Part shown: piece after piece, positions 16,791 through 24,439 of the stretch | Numbering within the stretch: position 1 is the stretch's first letter | Layout: every line of letters starts with the position of its first letter | NCBI GenBank assembly: GCA_963727495.1 | Contig: CAVSGQ010000012.1 | Span: forward strand, 62,001 to 126,000 | Length of the DNA: 64,000 nt | Direction: 5' to 3' | From: Actinophytocola sp963727495 | GTDB lineage: Bacteria; Actinomycetota; Actinomycetes; Mycobacteriales; Pseudonocardiaceae | Program-made: the position numbers and the translations under genes | The notes under the pieces: model-generated | The model's database searches: none | The model's input: the letters and a program-made list of their open reading frames with translations, nothing else | Told to the model about the DNA's origin: nothing

Positions 16791-17239
16791 GTGGTGTGCA
16801 CGATGAGGACGTCCACCTTCGCCTTGCGGGCGGCCTCGGCCGGCACCGAGCCGAGGATCCGGCCGGCCAGCGTGTTCAGCCCTCGGTTGCCCACGACCAG
16901 CAGGTCCGCGGACCGCTCGGCGACCACCTTGGCCAGCGTGGGGACCGGCTCGCCGTCGACCACGACGGTGTCGATCTTCGTGGCGCCGGCGGTCCGGGCC
17001 CGCTCGGCCGCGGTGCGCACCGTGTCCTCGGCCGGTGTCGACCCGACGACCTGGTACGCCACGTCGGGGCCGAGCTCATCCTGCGCGCGGTCCACCGCGT
17101 CCTGCCGGGCGGGGTGGTAGGCGCACGCGACGACCAGCGTCGCGTCGCTCTCCGCGGCGATCCGCGCGGCGCGGTCCACGGCGAGGTAGGAGGAGTCGGA
17201 GCCGTCCGTGCCGACGACCACGGTCTGGTAAGCCGCCAT
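16787..17239 (-). CDS. universal stress protein (UspA family)
   Basis: 150 residues, a single Usp domain. It begins YQTVVVGTDGSDSSYLAVDRA and ends with the ATP-binding loop GNRGLNTLAGRILGSVP, which matches G-2x-G-9x-G-S. It should therefore be an ATP-binding Usp. It is the first gene of a two-gene operon with the adenylate cyclase (4-bp overlap), so cAMP and stress signalling may be linked. It is divergent from the deaminase gene, with a 72-bp gap. Confidence 0.88.
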   Translation of the reverse strand: MAAYQTVVVGTDGSDSSYLAVDRAARIAAESDATLVVACAYHPARQDAVDRAQDELGPDVAYQVVGSTPAEDTVRTAAERARTAGATKIDTVVVDGEPVPTLAKVVAERSADLLVVGNRGLNTLAGRILGSVPAEAARKAKVDVLIVHTT

Positions 17240-17311
17240 GTTGCCTCCCGGGCGTGCTATCTACTCGCGAGTAAACCTACCGTGCCCGGCAACCCGGCCG
17301 CAGAATGAGGT

Positions 17312-17752
17312 ATGGATCTTGCGGGGATGGTCGGGGTGGCGGTCGACGAGGCGCGCCAGGGGCTCGCGGAGGGCGGGATTCCCATCGGCGCGGCACTGGT
17401 CGGGCCGTCCGGGGAGGTGCTGGGCCGCGGGCACAACCGGCGGGTGCAGGACGGCGACCCGTCCATGCACGCGGAGACGGCGGCGTTCCGCGACGCGGGC
17501 CGGCGGCGCCACTACCGGGACACGACGATGGTCACCACGCTCTCGCCGTGCTGGTACTGCAGCGGCCTGGTCCGCCAGTTCGCGATCCCGCGCGTGGTCA
17601 TCGGCGAGGCGACGACGTTCTCGGGCGGTCACGAGTGGCTGGCCGAGCACGGCGTGGAGATCACCGTGGTCGACGACGCGCGCTGCGTGGAGCTGATGAC
17701 CGGGTTCATCGCCGCGCACCCCGAGCTGTGGTACGAGGACATCGGCGAGTAA
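17312..17752 (+). CDS. cytosine-deaminase-like nucleobase deaminase
   Basis: 146 residues with the zinc-dependent cytidine/deoxycytidylate deaminase fold. Zinc ligands are in HAETAAF (His near residue 55, with the catalytic Glu) and SPCWYC (two Cys near 85-88). GIPIGAALVGPSGEVLGRGHN and the DTTMVTTLSPCWYC block resemble the small yeast-type cytosine deaminases more than tRNA adenosine deaminase TadA. Hydrolytic deamination of cytosine or a related base is likely. It stands alone. Its stop is followed at once by the repeat cluster shared with a convergent gene. Confidence 0.8.
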   Translation: MDLAGMVGVAVDEARQGLAEGGIPIGAALVGPSGEVLGRGHNRRVQDGDPSMHAETAAFRDAGRRRHYRDTTMVTTLSPCWYCSGLVRQFAIPRVVIGEATTFSGGHEWLAEHGVEITVVDDARCVELMTGFIAAHPELWYEDIGE

Positions 17753-17808
17753 CGGGGGACTCGCGGGAACGGAGCGGGGGACTGCGGGCGGAGCGGGGAC
17801 TCGCGGGG
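17753..17808. repeat. short GC-rich repeat cluster between convergent genes
   Basis: Three degenerate ~20-bp units with core GGGGACTCGCGGG fill the gap from stop codon to stop codon. They are the same family and orientation as the right arm of the larger array at 34357-34648. A terminator or REP-like role is inferred from position. Confidence 0.6.
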
Positions 17809-18885
17809 TCAGCGGGCGATGCGCTTGGTCGCGGCCTGGGACACCTCGGCGGGGACCTCCTCCGCGCCGGCCTCCCACGCCTCCTCGGGCGGGCCGGGCA
17901 CGGTGTCGTCCTCGCGCGGCTTCGGGCTCGGCTTCGTCCCGGTCGCGTCCTGCTCCTCGGGCAGCCGCTCGAACGCCGGAGCGGCGAGGTCGAGGCTTTC
18001 GTGCGCGTCGGCCACCAGGTCACGGGCCGACGCGAGCTGCTCGGCCACCCGGATGCGCAGCCGGCGCAGGCCCTCGACCCGCTTCGCGGCGTGGTTGATC
18101 CGGCGGTTGGCCTCCTCGGTGGCCTCGCGGACCAGCCGGTGCGCCTCGTCGGTGGACTCCTGCAGCCGGGCGGTCGACTCGGTGATCGCGTCGTGCCGGC
18201 GGCGGTTGGCCTCCTCGGTCGCCTCCCGGACGCGCCGCTCGGCCTCCGACTTCGACGTCGCCTCCTGTTCGGCGAGCGCGCGCATCGCCTCGGTGCGCCG
18301 CGACGCCATCGCGATCTCGAAGTCCTCCTCGACCGTGGTCCGGCGCTGCTCGGCCTCGGCGTCGAGCTTGGCGCGCTCGGCCTCGGCCGTCGCGGTGATC
18401 TCCGCCGCCTCGGCGCGCGCCTTCTCCAGCACGTCTCGGTGCTCGGCCTCCATCGCCGCGCGCCGCTCGTCCAGCTCGGCGAGCTGCTCGTCGTACTGGG
18501 TGCGCAGCCGCTCGGCGTCGGCCTCCGCGGTGGCCCGGATGTGGTCGGCCTCGGCCTGGGCCTTGGCGTTGACCTCCTCGCGCTCCTCCTGGGCGAGCCG
18601 CAGCATGCGCTGCAGGCGCTCGCTCAGCCCGGCCATCGTGGTCGGGGGCAGCGAGAGGCGGTCGATCTGGCCGCGTAAGTCGGCGATGGTGGTCCGCGCG
18701 GCCTCCAGCTGCGCTGTGAGCTCGGCGGCCTGCGCCGACGCCGCGTTGCGGTCGGCGGCGAGCAGCTTCAGCTGGCCGTCGAGCTGCTCGAGATGCTCCT
18801 CCACCTGGACGCGGCTGTAGCCCCGCTTGGTGATGTCGAATCCGGCTCCCAGCGGTACGAGATCGCGCTCCTCACCTAACGCCAT
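17809..18885 (-). CDS. DivIVA-like coiled-coil protein
   Basis: 358 residues. The N-terminal block FDITKRGYSRVQVEEHLEQL (residues ~16-35) resembles the DivIVA/Wag31 membrane-curvature domain. Residues ~36-300 are almost unbroken heptad-type coiled coil rich in Glu, Ala and Arg, including near-repeats such as REATEEANRRRHDAITESTA and REATEEANRRINHAAKR. The tail is acidic and Pro-rich (DDTVPGPPEEAWEAGAEEVP). The family organises polar growth or acts as cytoskeletal scaffold in actinomycetes. It lies 53 bp downstream of ccr on the same strand and may be read from the ccr transcript, though it has no obvious metabolic link. Confidence 0.75.
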   Translation of the reverse strand: MALGEERDLVPLGAGFDITKRGYSRVQVEEHLEQLDGQLKLLAADRNAASAQAAELTAQLEAARTTIADLRGQIDRLSLPPTTMAGLSERLQRMLRLAQEEREEVNAKAQAEADHIRATAEADAERLRTQYDEQLAELDERRAAMEAEHRDVLEKARAEAAEITATAEAERAKLDAEAEQRRTTVEEDFEIAMASRRTEAMRALAEQEATSKSEAERRVREATEEANRRRHDAITESTARLQESTDEAHRLVREATEEANRRINHAAKRVEGLRRLRIRVAEQLASARDLVADAHESLDLAAPAFERLPEEQDATGTKPSPKPREDDTVPGPPEEAWEAGAEEVPAEVSQAATKRIAR

Positions 18886-18938
18886 GCGCCCACGCTACCC
18901 TGACCGGCCGCACGAGGTGACCTGTGGCGGGAAGGCCC

Positions 18939-20270
18939 TTACACGCCGCGGAAACGGTTGATCTCCGCGAGGTGGCGCGCGCGCAGCTCGGGGTCGCGCA
19001 CGCCGAGACCTTCCTCCGGCGCAAGGCAGAGCACGCCGACCTTGCCCTGGTGCGCGTTGCGGTGGACGTCGTAGGCGGCCTGCCCGGTCTGTTCCATGGG
19101 GTACACACTGGACAGTGTGGGATGGATCTTCCCCTTGGCGATCAACCGGTTCGCCTCCCACGCCTCGCGGTAGTTGGCGAAGTGTGAGCCGATGATCCGC
19201 TTCAGGTTCATCCACAGGTACCGGTTGTCGTACTGGTGCAGGAACCCGCTGGTGGAGGCGCAGGTGACGATCGTGCCGCCGCGCTTGGCGACGAACACGC
19301 TCGCGCCGAACGTCTCGCGGCCCGGGTGCTCGAACACGATGTCCGGGTCGTCACCACCGGTGAGCTCCCGGATCCGGGCGCCGAGCCGTTTCCACTCCTT
19401 CGGGTCCTGGTTCGCCTCGTCCTTCCAGAACCGGTAGCCCTCGGCGTTGCGGTCGATGATCAGCTCGGCGCCCATCTTGCGGCAGATGTCTGCTTTCTGC
19501 TCGCTGCCCACGACGCAGACCGGGGTGGCCCCGCCGTTGAGCGCGAACTGGGTGGCGTAGGAGCCGAGCCCGCCGGAGGCGCCCCAGATGAGGACGGTGT
19601 CGCCCTGCTTCATGCCGGCGCCGTTGCGGGAGACCAGCTGGCGGTAGGCGGTGGAGTTGACCAGGCCCGGGCAGGCGGCCTCCTCCCAGCTCAGGTGGGT
19701 GGGCTTGGGCATGAGCTGGTTGGACTTGACCAGTGCGAGCTCGGCGAGCCCGCCGAAGTTGGTCTCGAAGCCCCAGATGCGTTGCTCGGGGTCGAGCATC
19801 GTGTCGTTGTGGCCGTCGGGGTGCTCGAGCTCGACGTTGAGGCAGTGCGCGACGACCTCGTCGCCGGGCTGCCACGCGTTGACCCCGGGGCCGGTGCGGA
19901 GCACCACGCCGGCGAGGTCGGAGCCGACCACGTGGTAGGGCAGGTCGTGCCGCTTGGCCAGCGGGGAGGTGCGGCCGTAGCGGCGCAGGAAGCCGAAGGT
20001 GTCCATCGGCTCGAAGATCGACGTCCACACGGTGTTGTAGTTGATCGCGCTCGCCATGACCGCGACGAGGGCCTCACCGGGCCCCAGCTCGGGCGTGGCC
20101 ACCTCGTCGACGTGCAGCGACTTGCGCGGGTCCTTGTCCTGAGTGGACTGACCGGCGAACATCTCCACCTCGTCGGCGTGCACCGTCACGCCCCGGTAGG
20201 ACTCGGGGACGGGCAGTGAGCCGACCGCGGCCAGGTCGTCGGCGAGGATGGCGTCGAGGATCTTCCGCAT
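18939..20270 (-). CDS. ccr: crotonyl-CoA carboxylase/reductase
   Basis: NADPH-dependent reductive carboxylation of crotonyl-CoA to ethylmalonyl-CoA, the committed step of the ethylmalonyl-CoA pathway. 443 residues from ATG at 20270, the usual length; the longer open frame upstream is non-coding. Medium-chain dehydrogenase/reductase fold: DEVEMFAGQSTQDKDPRKSL near residue 30, HDLPYHVVGSDLAGVVLRTG near 105, the cofactor loop IWGASGGLGSYATQFAL, and FEHPGRETFGASVFV and IIGSHFANYREAWEANRLI in the substrate/CO2 region. Sequence is very close to Streptomyces Ccr. The 16-bp palindrome at 20281 sits 10 bp ahead of the start codon. Confidence 0.96.
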   Translation of the reverse strand: MRKILDAILADDLAAVGSLPVPESYRGVTVHADEVEMFAGQSTQDKDPRKSLHVDEVATPELGPGEALVAVMASAINYNTVWTSIFEPMDTFGFLRRYGRTSPLAKRHDLPYHVVGSDLAGVVLRTGPGVNAWQPGDEVVAHCLNVELEHPDGHNDTMLDPEQRIWGFETNFGGLAELALVKSNQLMPKPTHLSWEEAACPGLVNSTAYRQLVSRNGAGMKQGDTVLIWGASGGLGSYATQFALNGGATPVCVVGSEQKADICRKMGAELIIDRNAEGYRFWKDEANQDPKEWKRLGARIRELTGGDDPDIVFEHPGRETFGASVFVAKRGGTIVTCASTSGFLHQYDNRYLWMNLKRIIGSHFANYREAWEANRLIAKGKIHPTLSSVYPMEQTGQAAYDVHRNAHQGKVGVLCLAPEEGLGVRDPELRARHLAEINRFRGV

Positions 20271-20280
20271 GCACAGCGAC

Positions 20281-20296
20281 GCTACCGGCCGGTAAC
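20281..20296. promoter_or_regulatory. 16-bp palindromic operator candidate at ccr (site B)
   Basis: Read on the ccr strand this is GTTACCGGCCGGTAGC, the most symmetric of the four sites in the window. It begins exactly 10 bp upstream of the ccr start codon, the same spacing as the site in front of the marR gene at 32939. Binding here would block the promoter or 5' end of the transcript. Confidence 0.6.
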
Positions 20297-20559
20297 GGTA
20301 CAGAACCAGCAAGGTGAGTGCTGGGTCACTCGAAGGAGCGGACCTGGTGACGGCCGGTTCGCCACGTGCGATGGGCGGCGGCCACCTCGGCTCGCGGGTG
20401 GCTCGCCCAGCCAGCGGGCCGCGGCCCCCCGTCCAGGCGTTTCGTGGCCTCCGGCCCCCGATATCCAGCGTATCGGGCACCCCCGACGAAACCAGGTCGA
20501 CGGCCACCCGTCCTGTGCACGACTTCGTCGAACAATTGTGACCTACGAGACACCGAACC

Positions 20560-20583
20560 TTGGTTGACCGGCCGGCCAACCAA
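20560..20583. promoter_or_regulatory. 24-bp near-perfect palindrome upstream of the SPW protein gene
   Basis: The two 12-bp halves (TTGGTTGACCGG and CCGGCCAACCAA) are complementary apart from one base pair. It lies 47 bp before the ATG at 20630, well placed for an operator. Its centre ACCGGCCGG recalls the four-site family but the half-site spacing is 2 bp longer. It could alternatively form a hairpin in the leader. Confidence 0.5.
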
Positions 20584-20629
20584 AGGCAGGGTCGGGGCAG
20601 AGGCTCCACACAAACGGAGGTGGTCTCGA

Positions 20630-21013
20630 ATGACGAATCCGACGGCAGTTCGGCCTTGGACCAGGCCGTATGACTGGGCGGAGGTCGTGCTGGGTGTCGT
20701 GGCGCTGTTGTCGCCCATCTGGATGGACACCGACAACGCCGCGATGTGGACGATGATCGTCCTGGGCGCGCTGGTCGCCCTCGACGGCCTCGCCTCGCTG
20801 GCCGTCCCCGGCCAGGTCTACGGCGAGGGGATCCAGATCGTGCTCGGTGTGCTCATGTTCATCTCCCCCTGGGTGATGACCTACACCGGCCTCACCGGCA
20901 TCGCCTGGACCTCGTGGATCATCGGCGCCCTCACCGTCATCGCCGGTGCGGTCGCCCTCCCGGTCGCGCAGGCGGCGCACCGGGCCGGCAGTGGAATGGC
21001 CGGCCAGCACTGA
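20630..21013 (+). CDS. SPW-repeat membrane protein
   Basis: 127 residues from ATG at 20630 with CGGAGG upstream. Four hydrophobic helices form two SPW units, each with a Ser-Pro-aromatic signature at a helix end: VVALLSPIWMD near residue 27 and VLMFISPWVMTYTG near residue 80. The family is small, membrane-embedded and of unknown function, common in actinobacteria and often stress-linked. The gene stands alone with a 24-bp palindrome upstream. The next gene is a TetR regulator in the same direction, 95 bp away. Confidence 0.85.
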   Translation: MTNPTAVRPWTRPYDWAEVVLGVVALLSPIWMDTDNAAMWTMIVLGALVALDGLASLAVPGQVYGEGIQIVLGVLMFISPWVMTYTGLTGIAWTSWIIGALTVIAGAVALPVAQAAHRAGSGMAGQH

Positions 21014-21108
21014 CCCGCTGACCGACCCCTTCGACGGCGAGCGGCCCATGGCGTGCCCACCCGGGTTACGTTATGGGCCGCGCGCCTGCGAGAAGGGGAC
21101 TGCACGAG

Positions 21109-21735
21109 ATGCGCCTGACCAAGAAGAACAGCGACGACCCGTCCGCGCGTGAGCGGATACTCACCGCCGCGGAGGAGCTGTTCGCCGAGTCCGGCTTCGA
21201 GGCGACACCGACCTCCAAGATCGCCGTCCGGGCCGGCGTGCCCAAGGGCCTCGTGCACTACTACTTCCAGCGCAAGGCCGACCTGCTCGAGGCACTCGTC
21301 GAGCGGCTGCCCGACGAGCAGGTCGAACCGTCCGGCGTGGTCGTCCCCGGGGACATCGCCGCGAGCCTGCGCCGGTTGGTCGCCGAGCTGGACGCCCGGA
21401 TGCGGGCCTCTTACCTGCTCTCCCACCTGCTCTGGCGCGAGGCCGACACGCACGCCGCGGTCCGCGACGCGCTCCACCAGCGCTTCGTCCGGGTGGTGGA
21501 CCAGGTCCGGGCGGTCATCACCGCGGCCAGCACGGGCAGCCTGCCGATCGCCTCCGTCGACACCGCCTCCGGCCTGCTCGCCCTCGCCGTCAGCTACCGG
21601 CACTCGGTGGCCCGGCTCGGCGAGTCCGAGGGCGGTGCCCCCGACGTCGCGAGCGCCGCGACCATCGACCGCGAGGTCGACTTCATCGCCGGGGCGCTCA
21701 CCGCGCCTCCGGCGCCGGCTCCACTAGCTCGATGA
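21109..21735 (+). CDS. TetR-family transcriptional regulator
   Basis: 208 residues. ATG at 21109 is preferred over one at 21073 because AAGGGG lies 9 bases upstream. The N-terminal helix-turn-helix is clear: ARERILTAAEELFAESGFEA then TSKIAVRAGVPKGLVHYYFQ and KADLLEALVERL. The C-terminal ligand domain is helical and has no recognisable effector motif. The 3' end overlaps the convergent epimerase by 38 bp. Given the neighbours (epimerase, thiolase, meaB), control of acyl-CoA metabolism is a reasonable inference. CCGGGTTACGTTATGG upstream resembles a stretch before the thiolase gene. Confidence 0.85.
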   Translation: MRLTKKNSDDPSARERILTAAEELFAESGFEATPTSKIAVRAGVPKGLVHYYFQRKADLLEALVERLPDEQVEPSGVVVPGDIAASLRRLVAELDARMRASYLLSHLLWREADTHAAVRDALHQRFVRVVDQVRAVITAASTGSLPIASVDTASGLLALAVSYRHSVARLGESEGGAPDVASAATIDREVDFIAGALTAPPAPAPLAR

Positions 21736-22141
21736 GCACCCCGCCGGCGTCCTTGGGGTGCACGAAGTTCGTCCGGCTGTTCGCCGTGCCGGTCGCGGCC
21801 TTCTCGTACATCACCCGCAACCCCTTGGCGCGCAACGCCTCGGTGGCCGCGTCGACGTCGGACACCCGGTAGGCCACCTGCTGGACGCCGGGCCCCCGGC
21901 GGGCGAGGAACTTGCCGATCGTGGTCTCCGGGCCCAGCGGCGCGAGCAGCTGGACCGCCGTGCCGGTGCCGCCGCCGAGCGGGCGCATCATCGCCTCGCG
22001 CACGCCCTCGGCCTCGTTGACCTCCTGGTGGTAGAGCTCGAGGCCGAGCACGTCGCGGTAGAACGCGATCGCCTCGTCCATGTCGGGCACCGCGATCCCG
22101 ACGTGGTCGATCGCGGTGACGTACGACTTCAGCTCGTCCAT
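21698..22141 (-). CDS. mce: methylmalonyl-/ethylmalonyl-CoA epimerase
   Basis: 147 residues of the vicinal-oxygen-chelate superfamily. Metal ligands fit DHVGIAVPDMDEA (His near residue 13) and the C-terminal VLIELVEP (Glu near 139); the GPGVQQVAYRVSDV block provides the middle His equivalent as Gln, as is usual in these epimerases. It interconverts R and S forms of methylmalonyl-CoA, and in the ethylmalonyl-CoA pathway also of ethylmalonyl-CoA. Its divergent neighbours are thiolase and meaB, and meaA and ccr are in the same window, so the pathway role is well supported. Its 3' end overlaps the convergent TetR gene. Confidence 0.9.
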   Translation of the reverse strand: MDELKSYVTAIDHVGIAVPDMDEAIAFYRDVLGLELYHQEVNEAEGVREAMMRPLGGGTGTAVQLLAPLGPETTIGKFLARRGPGVQQVAYRVSDVDAATEALRAKGLRVMYEKAATGTANSRTNFVHPKDAGGVLIELVEPAPEAR

Positions 22142-22265
22142 GCATCACAAGGTAACGCCGGAAATCGCAGGCCGCCTGTGCGGCTACTCACATGACGCGG
22201 TGTCCGCGCGGCGCCCCCCGGGTAACGTACGAAGTTAACGCCCGCTAGCTAGCTGGAGGCTCGTT

Positions 22266-23444
22266 GTGTCCGGTTCCGTCATCGTCGCCGGGGCGCGCAC
22301 CCCGATCGGTCGCCTGCTCGGCTCGCTCAAGGACTTCTCCGGCGCCCAGCTCGGTGGTGTCGCCATCAAGGCGGCGCTCGAGCGCGCCGGGGTCACGCCC
22401 GACCAGGTCCAGTACACGATCATGGGCCAGGTGCTGACCGCCGGCGCCGGGCAGATCCCCGCCCGCCAGGCCGCGGTCGCCGCCGGCATCCCGATGGACG
22501 TCCCCGCGCTGACGATCAACAAGGTCTGCCTGTCCGGGCTCGACGCGATCGCGCTCGCCGACCAGCTCATCCGCGCCGGCGAGTTCGAGATCGTCGTCGC
22601 CGGCGGGCAGGAGTCGATGACCCAGGCGCCGCACCTCCTGCCGAAGTCGCGGTCGGGCTTCAAGTACGGCGACGTCTCGCTCGTCGACCACATGGCCTAC
22701 GACGGCCTGTTCTGCGCGTTCGACCAGGTGGCCATGGGCGCCTCCACCGAGAAGTACAACTCCCGCTACGGGCTGACCCGCGAGGAGCAGGACGCCTTCG
22801 CCGCGCGCTCCCACCAGCGGGCCGCCGCCGCGATCGGCAACGGCGTGTTCGCCGAGGAGATCGCGCCGGTGACGATCCCGCAGCGCAAGGGCGACCCGGT
22901 CGTGTTCGACACCGACGAGGGCGTGCGCGCGGACACCACGGTCGAGGGCCTGGCCACGCTGCGCCCGGCGTTCTCCTCCGACGGCACCATCACCGCGGGC
23001 TCGGCCTCGCAGATCTCCGACGGCGCCGCGGCGGTCGTCGTGATGAGCAAGGCCAAGGCACAGGAGCTGGGCCTCGAGTGGCTCGCCGAGATCGGCGCGC
23101 ACGGCGTGGTCGCAGGCCCGGACGCGAGCCTGCACGAGCAGCCGGCCAACGCGATCAAGGCCGCGCTGGCCAAGGCGGGCCGGGCGGCCTCGGACCTCGA
23201 CCTCGTGGAGATCAACGAGGCGTTCGCCGCGGTCGGCGTGGTGTCCACGCGGCAGCTGGGCATCAGCGAGGACATCGTGAACGTCGACGGCGGCGCGATC
23301 GCCCTCGGTCACCCGATCGGGGCGTCCGGCGCGCGGCTCGCGGTGCACCTGGCCTACGAGCTGCGCCGCCGCGGCGGCGGGCTGGGCGCGGCCGCGCTGT
23401 GCGGCGGCGGCGGGCAGGGCGACGCCCTGCTGCTGCGCGTCTGA
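22266..23444 (+). CDS. acetyl-CoA acetyltransferase (thiolase)
   Basis: Condenses two acetyl-CoA to acetoacetyl-CoA, entry to the ethylmalonyl-CoA pathway (reversibly, the last step of beta-oxidation). 392 residues from GTG at 22266, with GCTGGAGG upstream. Nucleophile Cys in NKVCLSGLDA near residue 88, then NEAFAAVGVV, catalytic His in GHPIGASGAR and the second Cys in LCGGGGQGDA. All motifs are intact. It is followed after 23 bp by meaB and a small membrane protein, forming a probable three-gene operon. Confidence 0.93.
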   Translation: MSGSVIVAGARTPIGRLLGSLKDFSGAQLGGVAIKAALERAGVTPDQVQYTIMGQVLTAGAGQIPARQAAVAAGIPMDVPALTINKVCLSGLDAIALADQLIRAGEFEIVVAGGQESMTQAPHLLPKSRSGFKYGDVSLVDHMAYDGLFCAFDQVAMGASTEKYNSRYGLTREEQDAFAARSHQRAAAAIGNGVFAEEIAPVTIPQRKGDPVVFDTDEGVRADTTVEGLATLRPAFSSDGTITAGSASQISDGAAAVVVMSKAKAQELGLEWLAEIGAHGVVAGPDASLHEQPANAIKAALAKAGRAASDLDLVEINEAFAAVGVVSTRQLGISEDIVNVDGGAIALGHPIGASGARLAVHLAYELRRRGGGLGAAALCGGGGQGDALLLRV

Positions 23445-23467
23445 CCCCGTCCTCTGTGGACGGTTCG

Positions 23468-24439
23468 ATGGGCGGCGGTTCGGTGGACCTCGGCGAGCTC
23501 GTCGGGCGGGCGCGGGCGGGGCAGCCCCGTGCGGTCGCCCGGCTGATCTCGCTCGTCGAGGACGAGAGCCCGCGGCTGCGCGAGGTGGCCGGGGCGCTCA
23601 ACCCGCTGACCGGCCATGCCCGGGTGCTCGGCCTGACCGGCCCGCCCGGTGTCGGCAAGTCGACGTCCACCTCGATGCTGGTGTCCGCGTTCCGCGCGCG
23701 CGGCGAGCGGGTGGGCGTGCTCGCCATCGACCCGTCGTCGCCGTTCTCCGGCGGGGCACTGCTCGGCGACCGCATCCGGATGCACGACCACACCACAGAC
23801 CCGGACGTCTTCATCCGCTCGATGGCCACCCGCGGCCAGCTCGGCGGCCTCGCCGCGGCGACCCCGCAGGCGCTGCGCGTGCTGGACGCCGCCGGCTTCG
23901 ACGTGGTCCTCGTCGAGACCGTCGGGGTCGGACAGTCCGAAGTGGACATCGTGGCGCTGGCGGACACCACCGCGGTGCTGCTCGCGCCCGGCATGGGTGA
24001 CGGCATCCAGGCGGCGAAGGCCGGCATCCTGGAGGTGGCCGACGTGTTCGTGGTCAACAAGGCGGACCGGGACGGCGCCGAGGAGACCGTGCGCGACCTG
24101 CGGCACATGATCTCGCTGGGCCGCCGCGCGCGGGGGCCGTCGTGGCGGCAGCCGATCGTGCGGACGGTCGCCTCGGCGGGGGAGGGCGGCGGCGAGCTGG
24201 TGGCGGCGCTCGACGCGCACCGCGACTGGCTGGTCTCCCACGGCGAGCTGGAGGCGCGCCGGGCGCGCCGCGCGGAGCGGGAGATCGAGGCGGTCGCGGT
24301 GGCCGCGCTGCGGTCCCGGCTCGGGGTAGGCCAGGAGGCCCTCGGCCGGCTCGCGAAGCGGGTGGTGGCCGGTGAGCTGGACCCCTACGCCGCCGCCGAC
24401 CGGCTCATCTCGGGGGACGCGGATACCATCGGCGCATGA
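23468..24439 (+). CDS. meaB: MeaB/ArgK-type G-protein chaperone of B12-dependent mutase
   Basis: GTPase that gates cofactor loading and protects acyl-CoA mutases from inactivation; here the natural partner is MeaA. About 323 residues. Walker A is GPPGVGKST (residues ~57-65), then LAIDPSSPFSGGALLGDRIR, ETVGVGQSEVDIVALADTT and the guanine motif NKAD. The start is uncertain: ATG at 23468 is used, GTG at 23456 is equally possible. The last 4 bp overlap the next gene's ATG. It sits in an operon behind thiolase and about 20 kb from meaA. Confidence 0.9.
   Translation: MGGGSVDLGELVGRARAGQPRAVARLISLVEDESPRLREVAGALNPLTGHARVLGLTGPPGVGKSTSTSMLVSAFRARGERVGVLAIDPSSPFSGGALLGDRIRMHDHTTDPDVFIRSMATRGQLGGLAAATPQALRVLDAAGFDVVLVETVGVGQSEVDIVALADTTAVLLAPGMGDGIQAAKAGILEVADVFVVNKADRDGAEETVRDLRHMISLGRRARGPSWRQPIVRTVASAGEGGGELVAALDAHRDWLVSHGELEARRARRAEREIEAVAVAALRSRLGVGQEALGRLAKRVVAGELDPYAAADRLISGDADTIGA

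Larger units (their letters stand above)
20271..20629. other. 359-bp divergent intergenic region, ccr / SPW protein
   Basis: No convincing gene lies here; a 75-codon open frame at 20314-20541 has neither a ribosome binding site nor a protein-like composition. It contains the ccr-proximal palindrome (20281-20296), a second 24-bp palindrome (20560-20583) and must hold both promoters. Confidence 0.6.

Noticed and set aside
20314..20541. Small 75-codon gene between ccr and the SPW gene
   Set aside because: No ribosome binding site, unusual composition, and it spans a region expected to hold two promoters.
23078..23467. N-terminal extension of MeaB
   Set aside because: The frame is open upstream but is Arg/Gly-rich antisense-like sequence overlapping the thiolase gene; conserved MeaB sequence begins near 23468.
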